In this document: one piece after another, positions 1 to 8,348 of the stretch | Layout: every line of letters starts with the position of its first letter | Position numbering within the stretch: position 1 is the stretch's first letter | Assembly (NCBI GenBank): GCA_021730905.1 | Contig: JAKFYK010000056.1 | Coordinates: forward strand, 1-64,000 | Reading direction: 5' to 3' | Origin: Betaproteobacteria bacterium | Lineage (GTDB): Bacteria > Pseudomonadota > Gammaproteobacteria > Burkholderiales > SG8-41 | Length of the DNA: 64,000 bases | Notes under the pieces: generated by a model | What the model saw: the letters and a program-made list of their open reading frames with translations, nothing else | What the model was told of the DNA's origin: nothing | The model's database searches: none | Program-made: the position numbers and the translations under genes

Positions 1-728
1 ACAAATACGAGTTCGCCCTCGCGGGTTTTGAAATTGTCGTACAACGCCCATGCGCGCACGCGATCGGGCATCGGCGACACCGGCTTGCCGGTGGCCAACC
101 CCTCCATCATGTGCTGAGCCATCAGGAACGCGTTGTTCTCAAACAGCGCGCTTTGCACGTACTGGCCCTCGCCCGTGGCTTTGCGCTGATGCAACGCGCC
201 GAGGATCGCAATCGCGCCGAACATTCCTCCCATCACGTCGTTCACCGACGCGCCTGCGCGCAACGGGCCATAACGCCCGCCTGTCATGTACGCGAGTCCG
301 CCCATCATCTGCACCACTTCGTCCAGCCCCGTACGATGTTCATACGGTCCCGGCAAAAACCCTTTGAGGGAACAGTAGATCAGGCTCGGCTTGAGATTGC
401 GCAAAGCCTCCTGACCAAACCCCAGCTTGTCCATGGCGCCGGGCCGGAAATTTTCGGTCACCACATCGGCGCTGGCAATGAGCTTGAACACGGCTTCACG
501 ACCTTGCGGTGATTTGAGGTCAACCGCGAAACTTTTCTTGTTGCGGTTATACGTCGGGAAAAATCCCGCGCCCGACGCCACGAGCTTCCGCGTGTGGTCG
601 CCGTCCAACGGCTCGACCTTGATCACCTCGGCCCCCATATCGGCGAGCACCAGCCCGCAGGTCGGCCCCATGACCACATGACAAAACTCTATGACACGTA
701 AACCTTCCAGCGGCAGCGCCTGCGCCAT
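1..728 (-). CDS. CaiB/BaiF family CoA-transferase (partial)
   Basis: Class III CoA-transferase that moves CoA between an acyl-CoA and a free carboxylic acid in the cytoplasm; the substrate cannot be told from sequence. The minus-strand reading starts at the ATG at 728 with MAQALPLEGLRVIEF and continues with GPTCGLVLADMGAEVIKVEP, the family's N-terminal signature. Further on come TENFRPGAMDKLG and a glycine-rich stretch around MMGGLAYMTGG. About 242 residues are present, and the C-terminal part lies beyond the window edge. It is the last visible gene of a minus-strand run with the VOC protein and the HMG-CoA-lyase-like gene, which suggests a branched-chain or hydroxy-acyl-CoA catabolic operon (inference). 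Confidence 0.9.
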   Translation of the reverse strand, partial: MAQALPLEGLRVIEFCHVVMGPTCGLVLADMGAEVIKVEPLDGDHTRKLVASGAGFFPTYNRNKKSFAVDLKSPQGREAVFKLIASADVVTENFRPGAMDKLGFGQEALRNLKPSLIYCSLKGFLPGPYEHRTGLDEVVQMMGGLAYMTGGRYGPLRAGASVNDVMGGMFGAIAILGALHQRKATGEGQYVQSALFENNAFLMAQHMMEGLATGKPVSPMPDRVRAWALYDNFKTREGELVF

Positions 729-759
729 TACTTACCCTCTTCCAGAAAAATACTCATCG

Positions 760-772
760 AAACAAATAATCA
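760..772 (+). repeat. Diverged copy of the AAACAAATACTTA element
   Basis: The sequence AAACAAATAATCA matches 11 of 13 bases of the dispersed core motif. It lies in the short gap between the VOC gene stop (808) and the CoA-transferase start (728). Taken alone it would be unremarkable; it is listed because all the better copies also sit between genes. Confidence 0.3.
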
Positions 773-807
773 ATCAACGTTTCTGCTATGGACTTTTACC
801 GCCGTAC

Positions 808-1338
808 TTATGCCCGCCCAAGAATTTTCGCGAGATCCGCTTCACGCGCCTCTCTGGTTTTGAACGTCAGGTCGCCACGTACCGTTTTCTCGGTTGTCTC
901 GTAAATCACATCATCAGACAAAGATAAGTCCAGCGGATCGCCGTGCGGCTGCGCGACATGCCACGGCGTGTCGAGATAAATTTCAACCTGATTGCCTTCC
1001 GGGTCTGGAAAATACACCGACCACGCGTTGCCATGACTGGTTTGCCGCAGCTTCATGCCACGCGCCGTCGCCTTGCCCGCCACCTCGCGCAACTCCTTCA
1101 GACTCGACACCTTGAACGACAATTGGTTAATGGTACTCGGCGCGTCCTTGGCACGGCCCTGCACCAGCACAAACTGGTGATGCTGCCCGGGATTGGAACT
1201 CATGAAGGTAATCGGCGCCTTTGAACTGCTGCTTAACCCGTGGTCTGTCACGGTAAGTCCAAGCACGTCCTGGTAAAAGCGAATCATGGTTTCGCTGTCC
1301 GTTACATAAATGCCCACATGGCTCAATTGTGGCTTCAT
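808..1338 (-). CDS. VOC family (glyoxalase/extradiol-dioxygenase fold) protein
   Basis: Metal-dependent vicinal-oxygen-chelate enzyme of 176 aa; its exact reaction is unknown. The N-terminus (KPQLSHVGIYVTDSETMIRFY) and the later FPDPEGNQVEIYLDTPWH are the two beta-alpha-beta-beta-beta signatures, with histidine and glutamate at the usual metal-ligand places. I chose the ATG at 1338 because AGGAGG lies 9 bases upstream; an in-frame start 30 bases earlier has no such site. It lies 29 bp downstream of the HMG-CoA-lyase-like gene on the same strand and is probably cotranscribed. The family includes methylmalonyl-CoA epimerase and ring-cleavage dioxygenases; neither is supported specifically. Confidence 0.85.
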   Translation of the reverse strand: MKPQLSHVGIYVTDSETMIRFYQDVLGLTVTDHGLSSSSKAPITFMSSNPGQHHQFVLVQGRAKDAPSTINQLSFKVSSLKELREVAGKATARGMKLRQTSHGNAWSVYFPDPEGNQVEIYLDTPWHVAQPHGDPLDLSLSDDVIYETTEKTVRGDLTFKTREAREADLAKILGRA

Positions 1339-1367
1339 TATCGTCGCTCCTCCTAATCGGGTGTTCA

Positions 1368-2309
1368 CTAGCCGCGCGCCGTCGCCGGCACAAAACCCTT
1401 GGTCACTCCGGCATCAGGCACGTAGCCATACAGTGGTTCGCCAGGAATACCTTCGGCCACGATCTTGCGTATCGCTATGAGCTTGTCGATATCGATGCCG
1501 GTGCGCAACCCCATCGCTTCGAGCATGAACACCAGGTCTTCAGTGACAATATTGCCGGTGGCGCCCGGCGCGAACGGACAACCACCGAGGCCGCCGAGCG
1601 AACTGTCGAAAGTAGTCACGCCTACCTCCAGCGCCGCCACCACATTGGCGAGGCCGAGGCCGCGGGTATTGTGCAGATGCGCGCCGGAGAGCTTACCGCC
1701 GATGGCTGCACGCACCTTCGTGAACACGCGCCGCACCTGTTCCGGATTCGCGTAACCGGTGGTATCAGCAAGGCCCACTTCATCGCAGCCCGCTTCGACC
1801 GACGCCACCGCCATGCGCACCACTTCGTCTTCGCTCACTGCGCCTTCAAGCGTGCAGCCGAACACCGTGGACAAACCGGATTCGATAATGGGACGCTTGT
1901 CCTTGGGTAAACTGTCGCGAAAATCGCAGATTTTTTTTGCGCTCGCAATCGCCTCGTCGGGCGTCATGCGCACGTTCGAAAGACTGTGTTCGCGCGACAC
2001 CGAAATCGTCAGCGTCAGTTTATGCACGCCCGCCCGCATCGCGCGTTGCGCACCCGTAAAATTGGGCGCCAGCGCGGCCACATTCAGGCCGGGAATCGTC
2101 AGCGCATGCGCGACGACTTCAGGCGCATCCGCCATCTGCGGTATCAATTTCGGCGGCACGAACGAACACACCTCGATTTCACGCAGTCCCGCGGCGGCGG
2201 CAGCGCTGATCCATTTTTTCTTGTAGTCGGTCGGCATAAACTGTTTGGTGTTTTGCAGGCCGTCGCGCGGGCCGACTTCGCTGATCAATATATCGATGTC
2301 TTGCGTCAA
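1368..2309 (-). CDS. Hydroxymethylglutaryl-CoA lyase family protein
   Basis: TIM-barrel lyase of the HMG-CoA lyase family (313 aa, usual length). Family members split 3-hydroxy-3-methylglutaryl-CoA or related acyl-CoAs into acetyl-CoA and an acid. Visible are the EVGPRDGLQN active-site loop (residues 11-20), the metal-binding GAHLHNTRG, and the catalytic-cysteine loop GLGGCPFAPGATGN. The start is a TTG at 2309 with AGGAG six bases upstream. An ATG in another frame overlaps this site but meets a stop after two codons. It heads the VOC/CoA-transferase run, so a CoA-thioester degradation pathway is likely. Citramalyl-CoA or another 3-hydroxyacyl-CoA is an alternative substrate. Confidence 0.9.
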   Translation of the reverse strand: MTQDIDILISEVGPRDGLQNTKQFMPTDYKKKWISAAAAAGLREIEVCSFVPPKLIPQMADAPEVVAHALTIPGLNVAALAPNFTGAQRAMRAGVHKLTLTISVSREHSLSNVRMTPDEAIASAKKICDFRDSLPKDKRPIIESGLSTVFGCTLEGAVSEDEVVRMAVASVEAGCDEVGLADTTGYANPEQVRRVFTKVRAAIGGKLSGAHLHNTRGLGLANVVAALEVGVTTFDSSLGGLGGCPFAPGATGNIVTEDLVFMLEAMGLRTGIDIDKLIAIRKIVAEGIPGEPLYGYVPDAGVTKGFVPATARG

Positions 2310-2457
2310 CGCATTCTCCTGATTTGACCTGCTGTGAGCCGGTCTCGAAGAATACGGGCGTTACACTTTCGGGTCAATCAAACCGCACGCATGTTGCACG
2401 CGCCTGTCCCTTCGCGTAGGCTACTGTCACCACTCCAACCCGATAAGGAATCACAAT

Positions 2458-2811
2458 ATGAGCACAGACATCAAGCGTCATTTTCCCGGCCCCACGCTTT
2501 GCCGCGCCGTCGAGTACGGCAATCTGGTATTCATCGCCGGCACCACCGCCGACAACAAATCCGCCAACTGCAAGGGGCAGACGGAAGAAGTACTCAAGAA
2601 GATAGACGGCTTTCTCGCCGAGTGCGGCACCGACAAATCTAAAATTCTGTCTGCCAACGTCTGGGTTGCCGACATGAATGAAAAACCGCAGATGGACGCA
2701 GCATGGACGGCATGGGTCGAACCCGGCAGCAAACCGGTACGCGCCTGCGTGGAAGCTCGACTCGGATCGGCGGAAACGCGCGTGGAAATCATGGTAACCG
2801 CCGCAAAGTAG
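2458..2811 (+). CDS. RidA/YjgF family protein (first of tandem pair)
   Basis: Small cytosolic trimeric RidA-superfamily protein, 117 aa. Classical RidA hydrolyses reactive enamine/imine intermediates from PLP enzymes; many paralogues have other roles. The family core is visible as LVFIAGTTADN, QTEEVLKKID and VRACVEARLG, the last containing the arginine that binds the carboxylate. The start has an AAGGA ribosome site. It is followed 16 bp later by a second RidA-like gene and then by an HD-domain gene, forming a compact plus-strand group divergent from the lyase operon. Confidence 0.9.
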   Translation: MSTDIKRHFPGPTLCRAVEYGNLVFIAGTTADNKSANCKGQTEEVLKKIDGFLAECGTDKSKILSANVWVADMNEKPQMDAAWTAWVEPGSKPVRACVEARLGSAETRVEIMVTAAK

Positions 2812-2827
2812 CAAGCGAGAACGCGAC

Positions 2828-3178
2828 TTGAGCGACATCGTCTACCACACACCAATGAAGAAGCTGTCGGATGCCACCGAGTACAACGGCATCATCTATC
2901 TCGCGGGTCAGGTGGCCGAAGACCTGGGCGCGGGCATGAAAGCGCAGACCACCGACGTGCTGCGCCAGATCGACACGCTGCTCGCAAAGTGTGGCAGCAG
3001 CAAGTCACGCATTCTGAGCGCGACGGTGTATGTGACGGACATGGCGTTGAAGCCGGAGATGGATGAAGCGTGGATGGCGTGGGTCGATCAAACCCGTCCG
3101 CCGGCGCGCGCCACGGTCGAAGCGCGCCTGGGTGCCAATGTGCTGGTGGAAATCATGCTGACGGCGGCCAAGAGTTAG
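2828..3178 (+). CDS. RidA/YjgF family protein (second of tandem pair)
   Basis: RidA-superfamily protein, 116 aa, clearly related to the preceding gene. Shared features are a GxIYLAGQVAED-type strand, a QTTDVLRQIDTLLAKCG helix and the arginine motif ARATVEARLG. The start is a TTG at 2828 with only a weak purine-rich site before it. The pair probably arose by tandem duplication followed by divergence, so hetero-oligomers or different substrates are possible (inference). Confidence 0.88.
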   Translation: MSDIVYHTPMKKLSDATEYNGIIYLAGQVAEDLGAGMKAQTTDVLRQIDTLLAKCGSSKSRILSATVYVTDMALKPEMDEAWMAWVDQTRPPARATVEARLGANVLVEIMLTAAKS

Positions 3179-3181
3179 TTG

Positions 3182-3808
3182 ATGCACTTGATCACGCCGG
3201 CACGCTGGGAGGCATTGTGGAATGGCTTCGGGCTGCCGGCTCCGGCACAGGAATTTGAAGCGCTCGCAGCGCGCTTTGCCGAGCCGCACCGCCACTATCA
3301 CACGGCGCAGCATATCGGCGAGTGCCTTGCGCACTTCGATAGTGCGCGCGCACTGTGCGAACATCCGGCGGAAGTCGAACTCGCGATATGGTTTCACGAC
3401 GCGATCTACGAGCCGCGTGCCGGGGACAACGAGGGAAAAAGCGCGCAGTGGGCGCGGCGCATCATGGCCGACTCCGGCCTCGACGCGCAGGCGCAGGATC
3501 GCGTTCACGCACTCATCATGGCGACGTGTCATCACGCGCAGCCGGAGTCGCAGGATGCCGGAGCGCTGGTGGATATCGATCTGTCGATACTCGGCGCGAA
3601 CGCCGTGCGCTTTGAGGAATACGAGCAGCAGGTGCGTGCCGAATACCACTGGGTGCCGGCGTTTCTGTTTCACCGCAAGCGCAGGGAAGTTCTGCAAGGA
3701 TTTTTCGCGCGGCCGTCAATCTACTCCACCATGCATTTCAAGAATCAGCTCGAAAAAAAAGCGCGCGAAAATCTCGCGCGCGCTTTACACAAACTTGACG
3801 CTGGCTGA
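3182..3808 (+). CDS. HD-superfamily metal-dependent hydrolase
   Basis: Predicted HD-type phosphohydrolase, 208 aa, of the family annotated as predicted metal-dependent HD superfamily phosphohydrolase (COG4339). It shows HYHTAQHIGECLAHF, then AIWFHDAIYEP (the HD pair), CHHAQP, and an acidic DIDLSILG segment, all in the family order. No substrate is established. The start is the ATG at 3182, four bases after the ridA stop; a TTG just before it is possible. The stop abuts the convergent DGQHR gene with no spacer. Confidence 0.8.
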   Translation: MHLITPARWEALWNGFGLPAPAQEFEALAARFAEPHRHYHTAQHIGECLAHFDSARALCEHPAEVELAIWFHDAIYEPRAGDNEGKSAQWARRIMADSGLDAQAQDRVHALIMATCHHAQPESQDAGALVDIDLSILGANAVRFEEYEQQVRAEYHWVPAFLFHRKRREVLQGFFARPSIYSTMHFKNQLEKKARENLARALHKLDAG

Positions 3809-4939
3809 CTAAACGGCGGCCTTGCTCGCCCGCACTTCGATGCCGGCCATGCGCGCGAGATCGCGATGAATGCGCGCAACACGTTCGATTTGCCCCTTCG
3901 CCGGAAAGCGCTCATAAAAACCTTCGGAACGGAACGAGCGCATCTGTTCACGCCACGGCTGCAGCCGAGCTTCCCAGCGTTTGGCGCGGCCATCCACCGG
4001 CTCGGCATCGGCGCGCGCCAAGTCTGCGCACACGCGGATCATCGCCTTGATCGTCACTGGCTTGGTAACCATGTAGCTGTCGTGGTCCCATGAGTCGCCC
4101 CACACTTTTTCGGCAGCTTTGAAAAAGTCTCGGATAATTTCGTAGTAACGCTCACCCTCACGATAACTATTTGTTACTAAACGAATTTTTTTCCAGTCCG
4201 TGCTGATCCAACGATGCAGTTCGTTGAATAATTCGGCCTGCAAAATCCACTTGTCCTGCTGGCTGCGGCCGCCCAGACGGTTGATGCGGTAACGCAGCGG
4301 GCTGTCGCCCTCGCGGTACAAATCTTCAACCAGGCGCGCGGCGAAACGTTTGTCCGGATCAGCCCACGACACGCGCTCGTAAAGGTCGATCAGGTGGCTC
4401 TTGCTGATGCGCGTGGTGGTCGAATTGATGATTACGAACATCTCGGCTGCAAAGTCTTCGCTGCGGCCATCAAAAATAATGCATGGCACGTTAATCGCCG
4501 CCGCTTCCGCTGGATGCTCTTTGAGATAAAAACGCAGCGCGGCAAGCCGATGCTGACCGTCGATGATCAAATACTTGGAATCCGGCTCCTGCATGTTGCC
4601 GACGCTTTCCTGGCCGGACAGTGCGGTGAATTTGAGCGTTTCCGAGGTAAACAACAGCACGGTGCCGGGAATCGGCGGTTGGCTTTGCGCCATTTCGTAA
4701 AAATTACGCAAAGATTTCACTTTGGCACGCGATAACGAACGTTGAAATGCCTCGTCGTTGCGCTCAACGCGCGCAATAAACTGCGCAATTTCATCATTTT
4801 GCGGAATAGACTGAGCGGCGATTTCCTCCCCCTCGCCGTAAAAGCGGCTAATAAAGCGCGCCTTTTCCAGCACGGCTTTCGCCGGGTAGCTCGCAAAATA
4901 GAAAAGTCCGTCCTTTTGGCGTATCCGGGTAGCTAGCAT
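3809..4939 (-). CDS. DGQHR-domain protein (DndB-like), stand-alone
   Basis: 376-aa cytosolic protein carrying LIIDGQHRLAALRFY at about residues 126-140, the signature of the DGQHR/DndB-like family, and an ADP/NST-type follow-up (EMFVIINSTTTRISKSHLIDLY). DndB regulates DNA phosphorothioation; other DGQHR proteins sit in defence or restriction islands, and many are orphans. No dndA/C/D/E, restriction or methylase genes are visible nearby. About 220 bp upstream of the start is non-coding and contains a 5-bp inverted repeat (CGTGT/ACACG near 5113). Function is not known; regulator or nuclease-related roles are both possible. Confidence 0.75.
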   Translation of the reverse strand: MLATRIRQKDGLFYFASYPAKAVLEKARFISRFYGEGEEIAAQSIPQNDEIAQFIARVERNDEAFQRSLSRAKVKSLRNFYEMAQSQPPIPGTVLLFTSETLKFTALSGQESVGNMQEPDSKYLIIDGQHRLAALRFYLKEHPAEAAAINVPCIIFDGRSEDFAAEMFVIINSTTTRISKSHLIDLYERVSWADPDKRFAARLVEDLYREGDSPLRYRINRLGGRSQQDKWILQAELFNELHRWISTDWKKIRLVTNSYREGERYYEIIRDFFKAAEKVWGDSWDHDSYMVTKPVTIKAMIRVCADLARADAEPVDGRAKRWEARLQPWREQMRSFRSEGFYERFPAKGQIERVARIHRDLARMAGIEVRASKAAV

Positions 4940-5139
4940 GGTGCCGTCTCTCGTCCCTGATTCTTATAAGAAATCTTGGAATCCGCCAGCGATGGGCGGA
5001 AGCGTATTCTAACGTTCTACGAGAGGTAATGCGAGCAAGTTGTTGATAGCGGCCAGTTAATGGACTGGCAAACCGGCTTTGACATTCCACGCCAGAGACC
5101 TGCAAAAACCATCGTGTCAGTAACACGAGAGTTTAAATA

Positions 5140-5152
5140 TAACTAATTGTTT
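5140..5152 (-). repeat. Diverged copy of the AT-rich intergenic element
   Basis: On the minus strand this reads AAACAATTAGTTA, 11 of 13 matches to the main core and 11 of 13 to the AAACATATAGTTA variant. It ends 11 bases from the stop codon of the DUF1501 gene and sits in an AT-rich patch, as the exact copies do. Confidence 0.4.
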
Positions 5153-5162
5153 TTATTATACT

Positions 5163-6323
5163 TTATGTTTTTACGACATCAATGGGTGTAAACCTGCCAC
5201 GCAGCGCAACACTGGAGCTTACGCCCCACCAACGTTCAAGGACTGTGGCATAAATGTCGCGAAAGTCCACAGCGAACGGCAGGTTGCCGTTGCCATCCAG
5301 CCGGTCCAGCGCCGGGCGCTGCCCGTAAAGTCCCCCCTTGACGCGTCCACCCAGCAGGAAGTGGGCGCTGGCCGTGCCGTGATCGGTGCCGGCACTGGCA
5401 TTTTCGCGGGGTCGGCGGCCAAATTCCGCGTACGTCGCGACCAGCGTGTCCTCCCAACGACCTACTTCGCCCAGCGCCCCTTTCAGAGCGACCAGTCCCT
5501 CGGCCAGGTCTTTGAGCAAGCGGGTATGCGTTCCCAGTTGCCCGCTGTGAGTATCAAAGCCGTTTAGCGATACTTTGAGCGCCGCCACGCCCGCGCGGCT
5601 GGCCACCACCTGCGACGCGGTGCGGATGGCGTTGCCGAACGCCGTTGGCGGAAAAACCGTGCGAAATGTCTGGTTCATGTTGAGCCCGGACGCCGCCTGC
5701 ACGATGTCCTGCTCCACGCGCATGATGTGGTTCAACGCCGTGTTGTTCGCCTGGCCCGCCGGAACCGCAAGCTTGGCCTGCTGCAGGAACTGCTCGGTGT
5801 TGGTGAGTGCGATGGTGCGCGTGCCGCTGCCTGAAAACGGCCCCATTTCGGCGCTGCCGACCACCACTGCGTCCGCCGCGTAAGTGCGCGGCACGGGCGC
5901 TTGCGTAAACGCGCGCGCGAGCCAGCCGTCTTGCAGAAACTCGTTGCTTTTCGACGCTGTATCCCAGATTTCGATTGAACGAAAATGCGAAAGATTAGCC
6001 GACGGGTAGCCCACACCCTGCACTACCGCGATCTCTCCAGATTTCCACAGCGGCATCAGCGGCGCCAATGCGGGATTGAGGCCGGACGTTTCATCGAGTT
6101 GCAATACCTGATCGCGCGCAACGGCAAGGCGCGGGCGCAACGTGGCATATTGCGGATCGGCGTACGGAATAACGGTGTTCAAACCATCGTTGCCGCCTTT
6201 TAGTTCGACCAGAATCAGCAGCTTGCGGTAATCGGCAGCAGCCCAACTGTATTGCGGCAACCACGCCAGCACACTGCCAGTGGTAACAGCAGCGGCAGTA
6301 TTCAGGAAATCACGGCGATTCAT
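5163..6323 (-). CDS. DUF1501 family exported protein
   Basis: 386-aa protein of the DUF1501 family (sulfatase/alkaline-phosphatase-like fold, function unproven). It begins MNRRDFLNTAAAVTTG, a twin-arginine signal, followed by LLILVELKGGNDGLNTVIPY, the family hallmark, and later GFDTHSGQLGTH and TYAEFGRRP, which carry candidate metal ligands. The start is the ATG at 6323, preceded by a G-rich Shine-Dalgarno (GGGGGGA). It is the last gene of a four-gene operon behind DUF1800. DUF1800/DUF1501 pairs are common in Planctomycetes and scattered in Proteobacteria and are usually cotranscribed. Cell-envelope or secreted-polymer metabolism is a guess. Confidence 0.9.
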   Translation of the reverse strand: MNRRDFLNTAAAVTTGSVLAWLPQYSWAAADYRKLLILVELKGGNDGLNTVIPYADPQYATLRPRLAVARDQVLQLDETSGLNPALAPLMPLWKSGEIAVVQGVGYPSANLSHFRSIEIWDTASKSNEFLQDGWLARAFTQAPVPRTYAADAVVVGSAEMGPFSGSGTRTIALTNTEQFLQQAKLAVPAGQANNTALNHIMRVEQDIVQAASGLNMNQTFRTVFPPTAFGNAIRTASQVVASRAGVAALKVSLNGFDTHSGQLGTHTRLLKDLAEGLVALKGALGEVGRWEDTLVATYAEFGRRPRENASAGTDHGTASAHFLLGGRVKGGLYGQRPALDRLDGNGNLPFAVDFRDIYATVLERWWGVSSSVALRGRFTPIDVVKT

Positions 6324-6340
6324 AGGCAATCCCCCCTTCA

Positions 6341-7792
6341 CTACTTCAACTGGTACACCGGGTCTTGTGTCAGGCGCCGGATCACATCCATGCCCTCAGT
6401 GCCTTGCGGCAACGGATGCTGTGGCGCCATCGCCAGCACCAGACGTTGCAGTTGCGCGGATTCGCCACCCGCCTGTTGCAACCAGCGCTGGCTATCGAAC
6501 TGAATTTCCGCCATGGCACGCAGCAGTCGCTGCCGCATGTCGTTCACCGGACCACCCTTGGCTGGCGGCGCACTGGCGGCCATCATAATCGCCGGGCGTA
6601 ATTCCTCGGCGCGGAACAGCCGGTCGAGAAACTGTTTGCGTGCGAGCAGCGTGGTCGAGTTGATCCACGCCTCGCCGCCAGGCCAACCCTTGACATTGGG
6701 CGGCGAGAACAGATTCTGCCCCAGTTGCGCCAATGTCAGCGCAAAGGGTTGCACGTCGCCCGTGGTGAACTGAAACTGCCGCAGCGTGCCCACCACCAGA
6801 TCCACCGGCGACTTCACCAGCGTCGCACGATATTGCGGTGCGTAGAATGCATCCGAGGTCAGCAACGCGCGCAGCGCCACACGGACATCGTAACGGCTGT
6901 CGCGGAACACACCCGCGATGCGCCGCACTTCGACGGCATCGGGTTCCGGAGAAACGAATTCGCGCCACAGCTTGCGCACGATGAACTCCGCCGTCTGCGG
7001 CTGTGCCAGCAGTATGTCGAGCACCGCATCACCATCGAAATTACCTGTGCGCCCGAGCACGGTTTTCACGCCGTCATCGTGCGCCAATGGACGAAACAGG
7101 AATTCACCTTTTTCGCCGTCGATGCTCCAGCCGGTGAAAGCGCGCGCCGCTTCCTTGATGTCGCGCTCGGTGTAGTGGCCCTCGCCCAGCGTAAACAGTT
7201 CCATCACTTCACGCGCAAAATTCTCGTTCGGCTGGCCCTTGCGGTTCGATGCGTTATCGAGATAAATCACCATCGCCGGATCGCGCGCAATGGCGTGCAG
7301 AAAGACGCCAAAATTTCCCAGCGCATGCTCGCGCAACAGCACATTCTGGCGATACAAATACTGCGGCTGACGCACCTTTTGCTGGCTTGATACGAAATGA
7401 TTGTGCCAGAACAACACCATTTTTTCCGTCAGCGGGCTCGGCGTGGTCACCATCTCCTGCAGCCACCAGCCGCGCAATTCGAGCCCGCGCGTGACATTGG
7501 TGCGTTGAAATGCCTGACGCTCTTCGACGGTCATTTCGCGAAAACGCTGGCCCGACACCACCGGCTCGCGCACCCACACCGGCGGCGGCGTGATGCGGGG
7601 CTTGCCCGTCCACGACAGCAGGCGATCGACCGCCTGTTCGCGGGTCAGTCTGGCAAAGCGCTCAATCTCAGCGGGCGGCGCGGCATAGCTCGACCGCGTG
7701 AGCAGGTGCCGCGCGTCGTCAAAACCAAGCGGGGCGGCTGCAGCCGCCCCGCTCACTACCACCACAATCAGCGCTGAAAACAGCCGCTTCAT
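6341..7792 (-). CDS. DUF1800 family exported protein
   Basis: 483-aa protein of the DUF1800 family. It has a Sec signal peptide (residues 1-20) followed by LGFDDARHLLTRSSYAAP, and the internal signatures MVLFWHNHF, LFTLGEGHYTERDIKEAARAFTGW and PNVKGWPGGEAW. The family has no settled biochemical role. It lies 12 bp after the EF-hand gene and 17 bp before the DUF1501 start, so all three are almost certainly one transcript. Family members are normally exported, which fits the signal peptide. Confidence 0.9.
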   Translation of the reverse strand: MKRLFSALIVVVVSGAAAAAPLGFDDARHLLTRSSYAAPPAEIERFARLTREQAVDRLLSWTGKPRITPPPVWVREPVVSGQRFREMTVEERQAFQRTNVTRGLELRGWWLQEMVTTPSPLTEKMVLFWHNHFVSSQQKVRQPQYLYRQNVLLREHALGNFGVFLHAIARDPAMVIYLDNASNRKGQPNENFAREVMELFTLGEGHYTERDIKEAARAFTGWSIDGEKGEFLFRPLAHDDGVKTVLGRTGNFDGDAVLDILLAQPQTAEFIVRKLWREFVSPEPDAVEVRRIAGVFRDSRYDVRVALRALLTSDAFYAPQYRATLVKSPVDLVVGTLRQFQFTTGDVQPFALTLAQLGQNLFSPPNVKGWPGGEAWINSTTLLARKQFLDRLFRAEELRPAIMMAASAPPAKGGPVNDMRQRLLRAMAEIQFDSQRWLQQAGGESAQLQRLVLAMAPQHPLPQGTEGMDVIRRLTQDPVYQLK

Positions 7793-7804
7793 GCGGGCTT
7801 GCCC

Positions 7805-8326
7805 TTAGATCTTGCTCGGCTCGCGCACGGGCTTGTCGCCCTTGCGCCGCTCGAAGTGCGCCTTGCGCGCAGCAGTCATTTCTTCGCGCGTTACCTGCCC
7901 ATCTTTGTTGGCGTCGATGCGGTCAAAGCGGCGCACCAGCCGTGGCATCGCCTTCTCTGCTTCGGCACGGCTGATCATGCCGTTGCCGTCGGTGTCGGCA
8001 CGCTTGAAGCGCTGATCAAAAGCTGCAGCGCGCTCGGCTCGGCATTTTTCCGGGTTAGCCTTGCATTGCTCCATGCGCTTCGCCATCTTCGCCTTGAACT
8101 CCTTACAGCGCTCGGCGTTCTCGGCACACCATTTTTCACGCTGCGCCTGACGTTCCGCACGGCACTTTTCCGGACTTGCTTTGCAGGCTTCCATGCGCGC
8201 TTGGCGTTGTTCAGCCGACGGGCCTTTTCCGTCGGACTTGACCGTTGCACCGGGTAAACCTTCCGCAGCCATCACTGCCATCGGGAACAGACTAGCAGCG
8301 GCAATAACCAGCCATTTGTGTTTCAT
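7805..8326 (-). CDS. Exported EF-hand protein with repeated C-x6-C motifs
   Basis: 173-aa protein. A signal peptide covers roughly residues 1-20 (KWLVIAAASLFPMAVMAAEG). A charged, helical middle region contains three cysteine pairs with six residues between (CKASPEKC, CAENAERC, CKANPEKC). The C-terminus has two EF-hand loops, DTDGNGMISRAE and DANKDGQVTREE, expected to bind calcium. The ATG at 8326 has GAGGAG just upstream. Position in the DUF1800/DUF1501 operon suggests it works with those exported proteins, perhaps as a calcium-responsive partner (inference). The cysteine spacing could support periplasmic disulfides. Confidence 0.8.
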   Translation of the reverse strand: MKHKWLVIAAASLFPMAVMAAEGLPGATVKSDGKGPSAEQRQARMEACKASPEKCRAERQAQREKWCAENAERCKEFKAKMAKRMEQCKANPEKCRAERAAAFDQRFKRADTDGNGMISRAEAEKAMPRLVRRFDRIDANKDGQVTREEMTAARKAHFERRKGDKPVREPSKI

Positions 8327-8348
8327 GATATTTCTCCTCGTGATGTGA

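Noticed and set aside
1-10. ACAAATAC at the window start looks like part of the AAACAAATACTTA element
   Set aside because: It is inside the CoA-transferase coding sequence, continues GAG rather than TTA, and has no AT-rich flank.
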